DNA of 45,632 nt, taken from Gammaproteobacteria bacterium (GTDB lineage: Bacteria; Pseudomonadota; Gammaproteobacteria; CAIRSR01). This document shows, in pieces, positions 1 to 9,123 of this stretch (positions within the stretch are counted from its first letter, which is position 1; every line of letters starts with the position of its first letter). Location of the stretch: NCBI GenBank assembly GCA_963575655.1, contig CAUYTY010000122.1, positions 1 to 45,632 on the forward strand, in the 5' to 3' direction. The position numbers were made by a program, and so were the translations under genes. The notes under the pieces were generated by a model, which was not told where the DNA came from, searched no databases, and saw nothing but the letters and a program-made list of their open reading frames with translations.

Positions 1-50
1 TAATAGATTATTTTTACTTGCTTGTCCCCTAACCAACGCGCAGGTTAGTA
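1..50 (-). mobile_element. IS630-family element, 5' end fragment cut by the window edge
   Basis: The first 48 bases match the transposase-proximal 5' end of the two complete IS630 copies at 3314-4457 and 17292-18435. They include the terminal CCCCTAACC...GGTTAG stretch. Bases 49-50 are the TA target dinucleotide. The orientation places the transposase to the left, outside the window. The element interrupts the kinase gene that begins at position 51. Confidence 0.9.
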
Positions 51-1439
51 GACGATAGCCTAATCGACCATGAGGAACAACATCTCTTGGTCGAATTAGC
101 GGCAGCAAGAAGAGGAGATTCGAAACTGCTGGTCCTTTATGTCGTTAATATGTTCAATCGCGATCGCTGTGAATTGGATCGTCTAAATGAACTACCCAAT
201 ACTGCCTATGTAATGAAGCCGATACATGCCTCATTGCTGTTTAATACGCTACAGGAGTTGTTCGGAATTTCCAGTAAATTGCATGCTACTGTTTCTAAAT
301 GGGAAGACTCTTCTTGGAAAGTGCTAATCGAACGGCTAGGGGTTCGCGAGCGTTTGTCGGGTGCGCGGATTTTGCTGGTCGAGGATAACCTGATCAATCA
401 GGAAGTGGCGGTGGAGGCCCTCTCGATGGCAGGGATCGAGGTACAGATTGCCACTAATGGCCGAGAGGCTGTGGATATGTTGAGTACGGGCAATATTTTT
501 GATGGGGTGCTGATGGATCTGCAGATGCCAGTCATGGATGGTTTTGAGGCAACCCAGATTATTCGCCGACGGCACAGCATGGAAACATTACCAATTATTG
601 CGATGACAGCCGGCGTTCTTTTTAAGGATCGTCAGCGTAGCCTAGATGTTGGTATGAACGACCATGTCAGCAAACCAGTTAACCTGCAGAATCTAATGGA
701 AACTTTGATGAAATGGGTAAAGCCGGCCCATCCTCGGCCATTACAGAACCATCAAAAAAGCAATGAGGATGGACATTCTTTAGGAAAGTCGTTGGTAATG
801 GGTAATAAGGTGGACTGGGAAAAAATTGAGCTACCAGGAATTCATATCCACAATGGATTGGCGCGTATTGGTGGGAATCAGAAACTCTATTTCAAGTTGT
901 TAAAGAGTTTTGCCAAGACACACGACAATACCGAGGCAGAGATCTTGGCGGCCCTGGCCAACCGCGATGCCAAGGCCTTGCGTCGCTTGACGCATTCTCT
1001 AAAAGGGGTGGCCGTCACCTTGGGTGCGGAGTTGCTACACAACAGTGCTGCACTCGCCGAACAAGAGGCTCTCACCGGTCAATTTGATCGCATACGGGTG
1101 ACCGTTGACTCACTGATCGTACACCTGAACAAGGTACTGAACAGCATCCAAATGATGCTGGAACTAATTCGCGTTGCCGATGGCGGTTCGACCGGAAGTA
1201 CTAGCGGCGCTACTCAAAACACTGTGCAACTTTATTCCGAGATAGTTAATTTGTTGGAACACAGTGATACTCGTTTGCAAGAGATCTGTGCGACCCATCA
1301 GACAACAATTCGAACCTGGTTTGGCGAAGCAGAATCTTACGAGACCTTCACGCAACACATCGAACTCTATCGCTTCGAAGAAGCTAGAGAGATTTTTCTA
1401 AATCGTGCGGTTGTTGAGACGCTTTCCTCATCGAATTGA
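51..1439 (+). pseudogene. C-terminal half of IS-split hybrid histidine kinase (REC-REC-Hpt)
   Basis: The open frame runs out of the IS630 end at 51 without a proper start; the TTG at 87 has no convincing role. It encodes the back half of a receiver domain (from VLDDSLIDH to the YVMKPI lysine). A complete receiver follows (LLVEDN, phospho-acceptor Asp in LMDLQMPVMDG, SKPV lysine), then an Hpt domain with the phosphotransfer His in THSLKG. This is the phosphorelay output end of a BarA/TorS-like hybrid kinase. The N-terminal half (membrane region, PAS, HisKA, HATPase, start of REC) lies at 31199-33211 on the other strand, and the junction codons fit exactly. The gene ends 14 bases before the REC-SpoIIE gene, so the two were probably cotranscribed. 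Whether this half is still expressed from an IS promoter is unknown. Confidence 0.85.
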
Positions 1440-1452
1440 AGAGAGACAGCTA

Positions 1453-2640
1453 ATGTTAGATAGAGCGAATAACCAGCTCGTCGACAGACAAAGTTCGACG
1501 GAAGGCTATCAAAGGGCAACCGAATTACAAACCATTTTGGTGGTGGACGATAGCTTAGAAATACTCGCTTTGGTGGATGAAACGTTACACTCGCAATATC
1601 GAATCCAAGTGGCAACTAATGGACCCCAGGCACTCACTGTACTGGAACGAACATCGATAGTAGATTTGATCCTACTTGATGTCTTGATGCCAGGTATGGA
1701 TGGTTTCGAAGTCTGCCAACGTATTAAGGAGGTACCTATTTGGCGCGATATTCCGATCATTTTTCTGACCGCGTTGGGCGAAAACAACGATGAGGCCTAT
1801 GGTTTGAGTTTAGGTGCGGTGGATTATATCACCAAACCTGTGGTTCCAGTTACCTTGCAGGCTCGGGTCAATACTCATATGGAATTGCGTCGCGTATCTC
1901 AGGAATTGCAGCATAAAAACGAAGTACTGCGCGCAGAGCGAGAAGTTATTGAAGGTATGATTGTTCGTATGCGTGCCGATCTTGATTTCGACCATCGGCA
2001 GCTGCGCTGGTTAATGCGACCGGTGGAAAGAACCAGTGGTGATATTTGCCTAGCCGCATTTTGCCCCGATGGTCGCCAGATAATTCTTGTGGGAGATTTT
2101 ACTGGACATGGTTTGACTGCTGCTATCGGAGGGCCTGGAGTTCAACGGGCATTCTATTCATTGTGCGCGAAAGGAGTCTCGATGATGCACCTGCTTACCG
2201 CCATTAACGATCTATTGGTTGCACAGTTGCTGACTTCGCAGTTTATGGCAGCGCATCTGATTGAGATTAATACCGAGCGACGGCGGATTTGTCTTTGGGG
2301 TGCAGGTATGCCAAGTCCACTATATGTCAATACGCAAGGAGAGGTGCAGCAAATCTCTATTGCTGGATTACCGTTGGGGGTGATGCCCGATTTGGATTTT
2401 TCAGAAGATGTCCATGCAATGAACGTTACAACCGGAGAACGGCTTCTGTTATATACCGACGGTATTAGCGAAGCGAAGAATGTCGCGGGCGAGATGTACC
2501 AGATCGATCGCTTGAATGCCAAGTATGCCACTTTACTAAAAAATGGTGGGCCACTTAGCGAACTCCTGGACGATCTGGACACATTTATCTCTGGCAGAAA
2601 ACAGAAGGATGATATATTACTGCTTGAGGTGAGTGTGTAA
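1453..2640 (+). CDS. REC-SpoIIE (PP2C-type) response-regulator phosphatase
   Basis: This is a 395-residue protein from the ATG at 1453, which has GAGAGA upstream and is preferred over 1405, because the latter overlaps the previous gene. Residues about 28-145 form a receiver domain (VVDDS; phospho-acceptor Asp76 in LLDVLMPGMDG; TKP lysine). A helical linker follows, then a SpoIIE/RsbU-type PPM phosphatase with the metal-site signatures SGDI, GDFTGHG, LLYTDGI and KDDILLLE. Family knowledge: such proteins dephosphorylate a STAS-domain anti-anti-sigma factor when their receiver is phosphorylated. The STAS gene follows 84 bases downstream and the Hpt-containing kinase fragment ends just upstream. 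The inferred chain is kinase, then this phosphatase, then STAS protein. The anti-sigma kinase partner is not visible in the window. Confidence 0.9.
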   Translation: MLDRANNQLVDRQSSTEGYQRATELQTILVVDDSLEILALVDETLHSQYRIQVATNGPQALTVLERTSIVDLILLDVLMPGMDGFEVCQRIKEVPIWRDIPIIFLTALGENNDEAYGLSLGAVDYITKPVVPVTLQARVNTHMELRRVSQELQHKNEVLRAEREVIEGMIVRMRADLDFDHRQLRWLMRPVERTSGDICLAAFCPDGRQIILVGDFTGHGLTAAIGGPGVQRAFYSLCAKGVSMMHLLTAINDLLVAQLLTSQFMAAHLIEINTERRRICLWGAGMPSPLYVNTQGEVQQISIAGLPLGVMPDLDFSEDVHAMNVTTGERLLLYTDGISEAKNVAGEMYQIDRLNAKYATLLKNGGPLSELLDDLDTFISGRKQKDDILLLEVSV

Positions 2641-2724
2641 ATAAAAGGCATGAGCTTCGATGGTTATGTCATTCACTTCCCTCCCGTTGGCGGGGAGTAA
2701 ACAGTTCAGGGTATACAAGTGACC

Positions 2725-3057
2725 ATGACGAGTTTAGAACAATACGAACCCAGAGAAGTCCTAGTTGTTTGTCCTGACCAATATTTAACGGTGAATCAGA
2801 TCTGGCCAATCCATGCACAAATCGAGAAGAATAGAGATATCCAATATCAACGTATCGTTGTAAATCTAAAAGAAGTTAAGTATGTGGATTCTCAGGGGCT
2901 AGGATTATTGTTGAGCCTCTTAACACAACTTAAAGTGCGGGGGTGTCAATTAGTTTTATGTGAGTGTAGCCCCTATATGTCGAATCTAATACATCAGTTA
3001 CGTTTCAATACGTTGTTTGAAATTTATACCAAAGAAGAGGATGCTTGCCAATTGTAA
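2725..3057 (+). CDS. STAS-domain anti-anti-sigma factor
   Basis: A protein of about 110 residues; the ATG at 2725 (M-T-S-L-E) is preferred to the GTG at 2719. It is a single STAS domain like SpoIIAA/RsbV. The conserved DSQGLG motif has Ser56 as the residue expected to be phosphorylated by an anti-sigma kinase and dephosphorylated by a SpoIIE phosphatase. It lies downstream of the REC-SpoIIE gene and is the likely substrate. Its target (sigma factor, or a cyclase/flagellar regulator as in other gammaproteobacteria) cannot be told. Transposon relics start directly after the stop codon, so any further operon genes have been separated. Confidence 0.88.
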   Translation: MTSLEQYEPREVLVVCPDQYLTVNQIWPIHAQIEKNRDIQYQRIVVNLKEVKYVDSQGLGLLLSLLTQLKVRGCQLVLCECSPYMSNLIHQLRFNTLFEIYTKEEDACQL

Positions 3058-3076
3058 AACAACCGCAAAACGCCCC

Positions 3077-3198
3077 TTAAATCCTTATGCAACCTAAGGG
3101 CGGATTACAACCTTGAAGTGCAACGGGTGAGTTAGTCGATTGTAACTCATTATTGAACACCTCAGAAGGAGTTTTGAATCCGAGGCATTTCCGTGTCC
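3077..3198 (-). pseudogene. IS30-family transposase, C-terminal remnant
   Basis: The minus-strand frame reads W-T-R-K-C-L-G-F-K-T-P-S-E-V-F, close to the conserved C-terminal signature of IS30-family transposases (RKCLGFKTP). It ends at a TAA at 3077. Only about 40 codons remain. The upstream part is replaced at 3198/3199 by the end of the IS91-like element. Continued sequence down to about 3060 probably holds the IS30 terminal region. Confidence 0.7.
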
Positions 3199-3313
3199 AT
3201 ATATCGGAAAAACATAAAAAGATAGGTAACCTGAGTTCGACGTAAGCAATCAGGGATTTGTTAAACATCTCATCACATTCTAGATAGAAATAGGGTGTTA
3301 TTTTCTTCAACTA

Positions 3314-4457
3314 CTAACCTGCGCGTTGGTTAGGGGACTCCAGCTAAATAGCATATTGGACGGATTCTTCTTTAAAAAGTTCTCTGACTTTCTCTGGCGA
3401 TTTTTTTAAATCCTCTAAAAGTTGAGTAGCTTTATTTTTTAACTCCTCCACATTACGAATAAGGTGACGCGCAATTCCTTGTGTCTTAATATTGCTCCAT
3501 ACTAGCTCGACAGGATTAAGGTGTGGAGAATAGGTGGGAAGAAAGAATATTTTAACCTTTCCATTTGTCGTCTCCAGATATTCCTTAACTACTTTTGCAT
3601 GATGGGCAGAATACCCGTCTGTTACAATATAGATGGGGCATGAATTCTCTTGAGCCAAAATTTTTAGATATTCAACAAACGCACCACCATTGAGCGATGA
3701 GGGACCTATTTGGAAATGCATCTTTCCTTCAGAAGTTATCGCAGCGATCATATTTATGCGATAACGTCCACCAGTGGAGGGAATTATGGGAGTTAAACCT
3801 TCTAGCCCCCAAGTTGTACCCGCGTGATAATCGGTGCGCGCCCCAGCCTCATCAAGAAAATAGATTATAGCACCCTCATTACTTGCCAACTCTTTGATTC
3901 TAGGAAACTCTTTGTTAATCCAATTATCTACTGAAAATTGGTCCCTCTCTATCGCACGATATACTGGCCGTTGTGGAGTTAAATTAATGCGGCGCAAAAA
4001 ACGGCCCACCGCGGAACGACTCATGTAAATAGAAAATTTCCTCTCTATTAATGTCTTTATCATTTCAGTTGTCCATAAGACTGTCGAGAATTCAAAATCC
4101 AATGGGGTAAATGCGCACAGCCAGAATACGAGTATTCCTTCTTGCTGTTCATTGATGAAGGATTTTCTTCCAGGGACAGGTTTCGCATTTAACGTAGCTA
4201 GACCCATCTCTTTTGCCTTCTTCACCCATTCGTACACCTTCGATCGGTGCATACCGAAAATCTCGCCCACCTCCCTAGGAGACATTCCTTTACGTACAGC
4301 TTTTACTGCTTGAAGCCTTATATACTCAAGGGTAGAGTGATCGAGAGAACGTCCATCAGAATTTTTCATAATTTTAGCAATTTCATGTCTTATTTTTTGG
4401 TTGGACTAATAATAGATTATTTTTACTTGCTTGTCCCCTAACCAACGCGCAGGTTAG
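3314..4457 (-). mobile_element. IS630-family element, complete copy A (1144 bp)
   Basis: It is flanked by TA at 3312-3313 and 4458-4459, the usual IS630 target duplication. The ends read CTAACCTGCGCGTTGGTTAG and are themselves near-palindromic. It encodes one intact 341-residue transposase. The same 1144-bp length and an identical transposase occur at 17292-18435, suggesting recent activity. Confidence 0.95.
3344..4369 (-). CDS. IS630-family transposase (copy A)
   Basis: 341 residues. The N-terminus holds a helix-turn-helix (EVGEIFGMHRSKVYEWVKKA) and a second winged segment (RKFSIYMSRSAVGRFLRRI). The C-terminal DDE_3 catalytic domain shows IYFLDEAGA, IVTDGYSAHH and the LPTYSPHLNPVELVW signature with the catalytic Glu. 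The predicted product is identical to that at 17380-18405, so at least one copy is likely functional. The stop lies about 30 bases from the element end. Confidence 0.96.
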   Translation of the reverse strand: MKNSDGRSLDHSTLEYIRLQAVKAVRKGMSPREVGEIFGMHRSKVYEWVKKAKEMGLATLNAKPVPGRKSFINEQQEGILVFWLCAFTPLDFEFSTVLWTTEMIKTLIERKFSIYMSRSAVGRFLRRINLTPQRPVYRAIERDQFSVDNWINKEFPRIKELASNEGAIIYFLDEAGARTDYHAGTTWGLEGLTPIIPSTGGRYRINMIAAITSEGKMHFQIGPSSLNGGAFVEYLKILAQENSCPIYIVTDGYSAHHAKVVKEYLETTNGKVKIFFLPTYSPHLNPVELVWSNIKTQGIARHLIRNVEELKNKATQLLEDLKKSPEKVRELFKEESVQYAI

Positions 4458-5654
4458 TACAATCAAATCTGTACTATTCGTCTTCCAGTTTCTAAGGTTC
4501 AATGATGGCTTTTTTGGTTGCCATGAGTATGCGATAAGGGCACAAACTATATTCACCATAAAATTAGCAAGACTGCGATGACGCGTGTGTTCCAGTTGAG
4601 AAATATTTTTTAGCTGATCGTTAACGGTCTCAATTATGGATCGTTTGCGCAACATTATTTTGTCAAAATCCCCAATAAAAACCTTTTTCATATTCTTTCG
4701 AATTTTTGTAATCAATTCAATTCCCTGCTCCCATAAAGATTCTTGAAGCGCCTTTGAAATGTACCCTTTGTCTCCAAACAATTTACCATTAATAAATTTT
4801 GCCATTTCCTTCAACCCCTTACGATCGTCAATATTTCCTGGCGTAACAAGAAAAGAGACCAGCTCTCCCTGGTCATCAATAACAAGATGCAACTTAAATC
4901 CATAATACCAATCAACGGATGTTTTTCCTCTTGCGGCGAGTCCATTGAATGTTCTGTGACGAGGAATACGGCGGTTATGGCAGACACGTAATGGCGTTGA
5001 GTCAATAAATGCAATTCCTTTTGAAGTAACGCGACGCGTGTTTAAATAGGCACACAGTGGAACTAGAACGGATTGCTCTAGCTCTACAAATCGGTTATAA
5101 CTAACTCGATTCGGAAACTCCCTACCTAAAACAAACGGTACATAACCGATATAAAAATTCTTCAGATTCCTAAAACCAGAGCAATGAAAAAGAATTAAAA
5201 TTGTCATCACCTCGGCGGGAGACATGATGAATTCCCGATCGCGTTGTGGCTTTTCTTCCGGCAAAAGCGATTGGCGCCACGCTGGTATGAAAACTCCATT
5301 AAAGTCATCAAGATCGCAAAATACCTTTGTTACATCAACGGGATTTGCGGTATTCATTGATGTGCTCCAGTGGTGAAGGATAATGGATACAGGCACTTAT
5401 CTTGTATCTTACGTCGAACTCAGGTTAGGTAGATTATTTTTATTTTTCTTGTTATTTGTCCGCTCGGATGAAAAGGAAATACAGGTTGAATTGCTATGAA
5501 AGAAGGATTTCAAGCTGCCGAAAATAAGGTATTTTGTGAAAGATGAAGTAAAACTCGAAAAAAAAATGGATAATCAAGAAAAAACTGATTGCAGCCTTTC
5601 CTTAACCAAGCGAAGGGGGTGGGAATATGATCCGAAACGAATTTCATGACCCTG

Positions 5655-6768
5655 TTACAAATTTTGAAAACCAATGGATCTTTCCCTCCAAGTTTTCGAA
5701 GTTTGAATACTGGAGAGAATACCGAGCAGTTTATCGGTAATTTTTTTGTAGGTGGTTTTCACTCGACTGGTCAGTAGACCGTAATGCCGAATGACGTTGA
5801 AATAATGGGGAGGAATGTGCTGAACCAGATTCTTGATGAACTCAACGGTTCTCAAGGTGTGAAGCACTTTTCCACCGTTGTTTCGATAATCCTTGAATTC
5901 GAAGGTGACGAATTCTCCGGTATAGTCCTTGATACGGAGTTCCGATAATGGAGGACGTCTGGCATATCTTCCGACATACGCGGCGGTCAGCTCGAGATCT
6001 TTCTGTTCTTCCGTGATGTGAACAAAAAAACATTTTGATACTCCTTCCGAAGATCATCAAAAAGGCTTTCATAACCGCTGGCTCCGAGAAAACCTTGAGA
6101 TCTGGATCTGGATTATTGGATTGAATATCCTTTCGGATTTGTTCCTTCAAATGCTCAATGAGGAGAGCTTGGTAACGCTTTTGGAGCATTTTGTGGGGAA
6201 AAGTGGACCAAGGGATCCACTCGGGATTTTCCGTCAAAACGGATACCGTTTTCATCCTGGCTTTTGGATCCCGTTGCTTCCTATTGATAAATCTGGTGAA
6301 GCGTTCCGCTTTCCCCGAGATCTTCAATCCACCGGCACTAATGATAACGTAGATATGAACATGCCGTTTCAAATCACTGCCGAATGTATGAAGAACAGCG
6401 GTTATCGCGGGGAGAAATCCTTGTTCCTTACAGAAGGAGAGGAGAGTCTCCGCGCAGGCGGAGAAAACCGCGTTTAGTAAGGTGCGTTTCTCGAAAAGCA
6501 AAGTCCGAAATTGCGATGGGACAGTAAAGGTGATATGAAAATATGGACAATTCGGGAGCATATTATTCATATCCGAAACCCATCTATCCGATTGAACCTT
6601 GGCGCAAACCGAACAGAAACGGCTTTTGCAAGAATGGGGGGCTTGGCATGTTTCCGTTGGATGAGTGGGACACGCAAACGTGGCGAAGCCGAGGCCATCC
6701 GGTTCTCGACAATTCATGACTTTCCAGACATTGTAGGCTACGTACCAAGTAACCAACGTCTTGTGCAT
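5655..6768 (-). pseudogene. IS91-family transposase, frameshifted
   Basis: The frame from 6768 encodes the N-terminal zinc-binding domain of IS91 transposases (C-P-T-H...C...C-K-S-R-F-C-S-V-C) and the PYFHITFTVP segment. It keeps in frame to about 6050 (E-P-A-V-M-K-A-F). A frameshift then moves the catalytic region into other frames: the Y-V-G-R-Y tyrosine motif is only readable in the right-hand copy. The C-terminal part resumes at 5655-5867 (LHTLRTVEFIKNLVQHIPPH). At full length it would be about 370 codons. Rolling-circle type transposition is known for the family. Confidence 0.8.
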
Positions 6769-7063
6769 GGAAAGGAACTTCAGTTTTCCTGGAGAATTTG
6801 TTTTAGGGTGAATCGCTTCCTGCTAGCGGTTCGGACGGTTTCCATGAGGCATCACACCTGGATAGTCGGCTGAAAGGCTAAGGAATAGCTTACCTTCCAA
6901 AGAAAACAAAAGAAAATTGACTTTGACTTATTGCCCGAAGGGCATCATGTTCTTCTGAATGCATTGAAGAAAGCTGGCATATGAATAATGGAAAGGATAA
7001 GGGAACTTTCTGTACATAATTGGTATAACATAAGGAAACCTTTAAGTGTAATTGGTATACCAG

Positions 7064-7660
7064 TCATCCTTCTCTTTTCTTGGTGTAGGTACGAACTTCT
7101 GTCACTACCGCATCGAGTGGTACGTCCCAAGGGCGTGGTGTTAAGACTTCTACCCGTTGAAAATCATAAGCAATCCCCACTATCCAAGGTTTTCGCCAGT
7201 AACGACGCCGAGCAAGGAAGGCCAGGGTCTGGTCGTAGTAGCCTCCCCCCATACCTAAACGGTTACCAGCTTCATCAAAAGCTACCAAGGGGATGAGGAT
7301 GAGATCCAACGTCCAAGCACGAACACGGCGCGGCGTGGGATGAGCGGGTTCTAGGATATGCAGACGGTCGCGGCGTAGCGGGTCGCCGGGACGATAAGGG
7401 GCAAACCACAGGCGACGGCTACCCAAGGGGCAAAGCACGGGTAGATAACAACGCTTTCCCACATGAGTGGAGCGAGAAATAATCGGTGTAGGGTCGATTT
7501 CACCGTCGTTGGGCAGATACAGTGCCACCCGCTGGCTGTTGCGAAAGGAATGAACGCTTTGTACACGCTGGGCCACGCGGACCGCACAACGCATTCTCTC
7601 GCCAGCAGCCAGCGCACGACGCTGATGCCGCATCGCGCGGCGCAACTGCATGCGGGTCAT
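7064..7660 (-). CDS. ygfA: 5-formyltetrahydrofolate cyclo-ligase
   Basis: 198 residues. The enzyme converts 5-formyl-THF to 5,10-methenyl-THF with ATP, a cytoplasmic folate-salvage step. Family features are the basic N-terminus (RRAMRHQRRAL), ALYLPNDGEID, the substrate/ATP loop near the C-terminus G-N-R-L-G-M-G-G-G-Y-Y-D, and the closing PWDVPLDAVVTE. In gammaproteobacteria this gene normally follows zapA and 6S RNA on the same strand. Here the order is kept, but the shortened IS91-like element (7750-8611) separates it from the 6S RNA. The second IS91-like copy lies about 110 bases after its stop in the opposite orientation. The gene looks intact but has probably lost the read-through promoter seen in relatives. 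Confidence 0.92.
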   Translation of the reverse strand: MTRMQLRRAMRHQRRALAAGERMRCAVRVAQRVQSVHSFRNSQRVALYLPNDGEIDPTPIISRSTHVGKRCYLPVLCPLGSRRLWFAPYRPGDPLRRDRLHILEPAHPTPRRVRAWTLDLILIPLVAFDEAGNRLGMGGGYYDQTLAFLARRRYWRKPWIVGIAYDFQRVEVLTPRPWDVPLDAVVTEVRTYTKKREG

Positions 7661-7749
7661 TTAAGTATTCTTACGAGGAGGAAGTTGCAAAATCGAGGGA
7701 AGTCGCGAATTTTTAACTCCTGGATGAAGTCAAGAGTTGGTAGGGGAAC

Positions 7750-8611
7750 ATGATGCCCTTCGGGCAATAAGTCAAAGTCAAAACCGCATGGATTCTGTAT
7801 TTTTCCTCCCTTTTCTTTTGTTTTCTTTGGAAGGTAAGCTATTCCTTAGCCTTTCAGCCGACTATCCAGGTGTGATGCCTCACGGAAACTGTCCGAACCG
7901 CTATCAGGAAGCAGCGGTTATGAAAGCCTTTTTTGATGATCTTCGGGAGGAGTATCAAAACGGTTTTTTCGTTCACATCACGGAAGAACAGAAAGATCTC
8001 GAGCTGACCGCTGCGTATGTCGGAAGGTATGCCAGACGTCCTTCATTATCGGAACTCCGTATCAAGGACTATACCGGAGAATTCGTCACCTTCGAATTCA
8101 AGGATTATCGAAACAACGGTGGAAAAGTGCTTCACACCTTGAGAACCGTTGAGTTCATCAAGAATCTGGTTCAGCACATTCCTCCCCATTACTTCAACGT
8201 CATTCGGCATTACGGTCTACTGGCCAGTCGAGTGAAAACCACCTACAAAAAATTACCGATAAACTGCTGGTATCCTCTCCAGTATTCAAACACCGAAAAC
8301 TTGGGGGGAAAGGCAGACGGAATTTCGAGGGAAAGATCCATTGGTTTGCAAAATTTGTAACAGGGTCACGAAATTCGTTTCGGATCATACTCCCACCCCC
8401 TTCGCTTGGTTAAGGAAAGGCTGCAATCAGTTTTTTCTTGATTATCCCTTTTTTCGAGTTTCACTCCATTTTTCACGAAATACCTTATTTTCGGCAGATT
8501 GAAATCCTTCTTTCATAGCAACTCAACCTGTATTTCCTTTTCACCCGAGCGGACAAATAACCAGAAAAATAAAAATAATTTACCTATCGTTTTTTTGTTT
8601 TTCCGATATAT
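7750..8611 (+). mobile_element. IS91-family element, internally deleted right copy (862 bp)
   Basis: This is the inverted counterpart of the left copy, starting after GAAC at 7746-7749 and ending at CCGATATAT. Compared with the left copy it lacks about 0.7 kb: the sequence jumps from CGCTATCAGGAAGC (about 7913) straight to AGCGGTTATGAAAGCC. The short shared AGC suggests deletion by slippage. Only the C-terminal third of the transposase remains, so it is a non-autonomous derivative. Confidence 0.8.
7914..8360 (+). pseudogene. IS91-family transposase, C-terminal remnant
   Basis: The frame starting A-V-M-K-A-F-F-D-D-L-R-E-E-Y carries the Y-V-G-R-Y-A-R-R-P catalytic tyrosine motif, then FEFKDYRNNGGK and LHTLRTVEFIKNLVQHIPPH. 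The last part drifts out of the frame used by the left copy. The N-terminal two thirds are deleted. Codons before about 7914 belong to non-coding element sequence, so the apparent longer reading frame from 7737 is not a gene. Confidence 0.75.
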
Positions 8612-8930
8612 CGGAAACCAAATCTGGGTACGCGGCGCACCCAAAATCTATACCCATTTGATGTTTAGTATTCTGGTGATTGCCGCTGAGCAGCTATTGC
8701 TGCTTGCTGCACTAACGGCGTAACCCCACCGCTGGGAACGCCACTCGTTTGGCGAGGGTTTTCTTTGGCTGCATATTGAGAAAGACAATGGTTCCTTCCG
8801 GTACTGACCCCAATTTAGGATGAAAAACGGCTGTTCTACAGTTTTCGACTAGTTTGCGAATTTCCTTATGAGGTATTTCGCAATTTGCTCACGAGGTAAA
8901 ACTTGGATAAAACGGAGGGGAATGTTAGGC
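8612..8930. other. intergenic stretch between IS91-like relic and 6S RNA
   Basis: No credible coding frame. The sequence has a small imperfect repeat of GCTGCTTGCTGC type near 8690-8705 and unremarkable AT-rich parts. It may contain the 6S RNA processing or termination region at its right end, on the minus strand. Confidence 0.5.
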
Positions 8931-9119
8931 GGCAACCCCTACAGCACCATCGGCGACCCTTTGCCCTTGAACCGAAGGTTCAGGGTGGAGATGTCGGCGT
9001 AACCTTAGGTTCTCCGCAGTAAAGCGGATATGCACACCAGTTAACGCACCAATCCCCCGGGTTTGAATTTAGGCTCAAGGAGTAACCCAGGCCGTCAATG
9101 GACACTGCAGGGGGTGCCT
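8931..9119 (-). ncRNA. ssrS: 6S RNA (SsrS)
   Basis: It sits immediately after zapA and on the same strand, the classic 6S location. The minus strand carries the family's 3' signature of a CCCTGAACC TTC GGTTCAAGGG hairpin (plus-strand 8967-8990), closely resembling the E. coli CCTTGAACC...GGTTCAAGGG element. The two ends form a closing stem: GGCACCCCCTGCAG near 9119 pairs with GCTGTAGGGGTTGCC near 8931. Purine-rich bubble strands and a GCATATCCGC segment lie between, as expected. Length is about 189 nt. 6S RNA mimics an open promoter and sequesters sigma70 RNA polymerase in stationary phase. Exact ends are estimated from the closing stem. Confidence 0.85.
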
Positions 9120-9123
9120 AAAA

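Larger units (their letters stand above)
3273..5357 (-). pseudogene. IS982-family transposase, split by IS630
   Basis: The likely start is the ATG at 5357 (M-N-T-A-N-P-V-D-V); a GTG at 5396 would add 13 residues. The DDE fold is recognisable: FIDSTPLRVCHNRR, the LFGDKGYIS motif, and KRSIIETVNDQLK with the catalytic Glu. The frame meets the IS630 end at 4459 after N-S-T-D-L-I-V. If IS630 and one TA are removed, it continues L-V-E-E-N-N-T-L-F-L-S-R-M and stops at 3273-3275. The length would then be about 310 residues, close to the usual IS982 size. Apart from the insertion it looks intact, so IS630 arrived after IS982. Confidence 0.88.
3229..5425 (-). mobile_element. IS982-family element with 6-bp target duplication, itself interrupted by IS630
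   Basis: The ends are inverted repeats reading ACCTGAGTTCGACGTAAG. A TAGGTA duplication flanks them at 3223-3228 and 5426-5431. Removing the element and one TAGGTA rebuilds the tail of the IS91-like copy as seen at 8575-8611, which confirms the boundaries independently. The transposase gene runs leftwards and is split by the IS630 copy at 3314-4457. Confidence 0.88.
3199..6948 (-). mobile_element. IS91-family element, left copy (about 1.55 kb without its IS982 insert)
   Basis: This segment is an inverted copy of 7750-8611. Both copies begin right after a GAAC tetramer (GTTC at 6949-6952 on the plus strand; GAAC at 7746-7749), as known for IS91-type insertion. Both continue with ATGATGCCCTTCGGGC and end at CCGATATAT. 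This left copy carries a complete IS982 (3229-5425), which explains its length. The encoded transposase (5655-6768) has the IS91 zinc-finger and Tyr-transposase organisation but is frameshifted, so the element is probably immobile. Confidence 0.75.

Noticed and set aside
7737-7913. Upstream extension of the frame leading into the IS91-like remnant
   Set aside because: The codons come from non-coding element sequence joined by the internal deletion; they are not part of the family protein.
8499-8723. 74-codon frame left of the 6S RNA
   Set aside because: Half of it lies in the IS91-like end and the rest is low complexity; no family resemblance.
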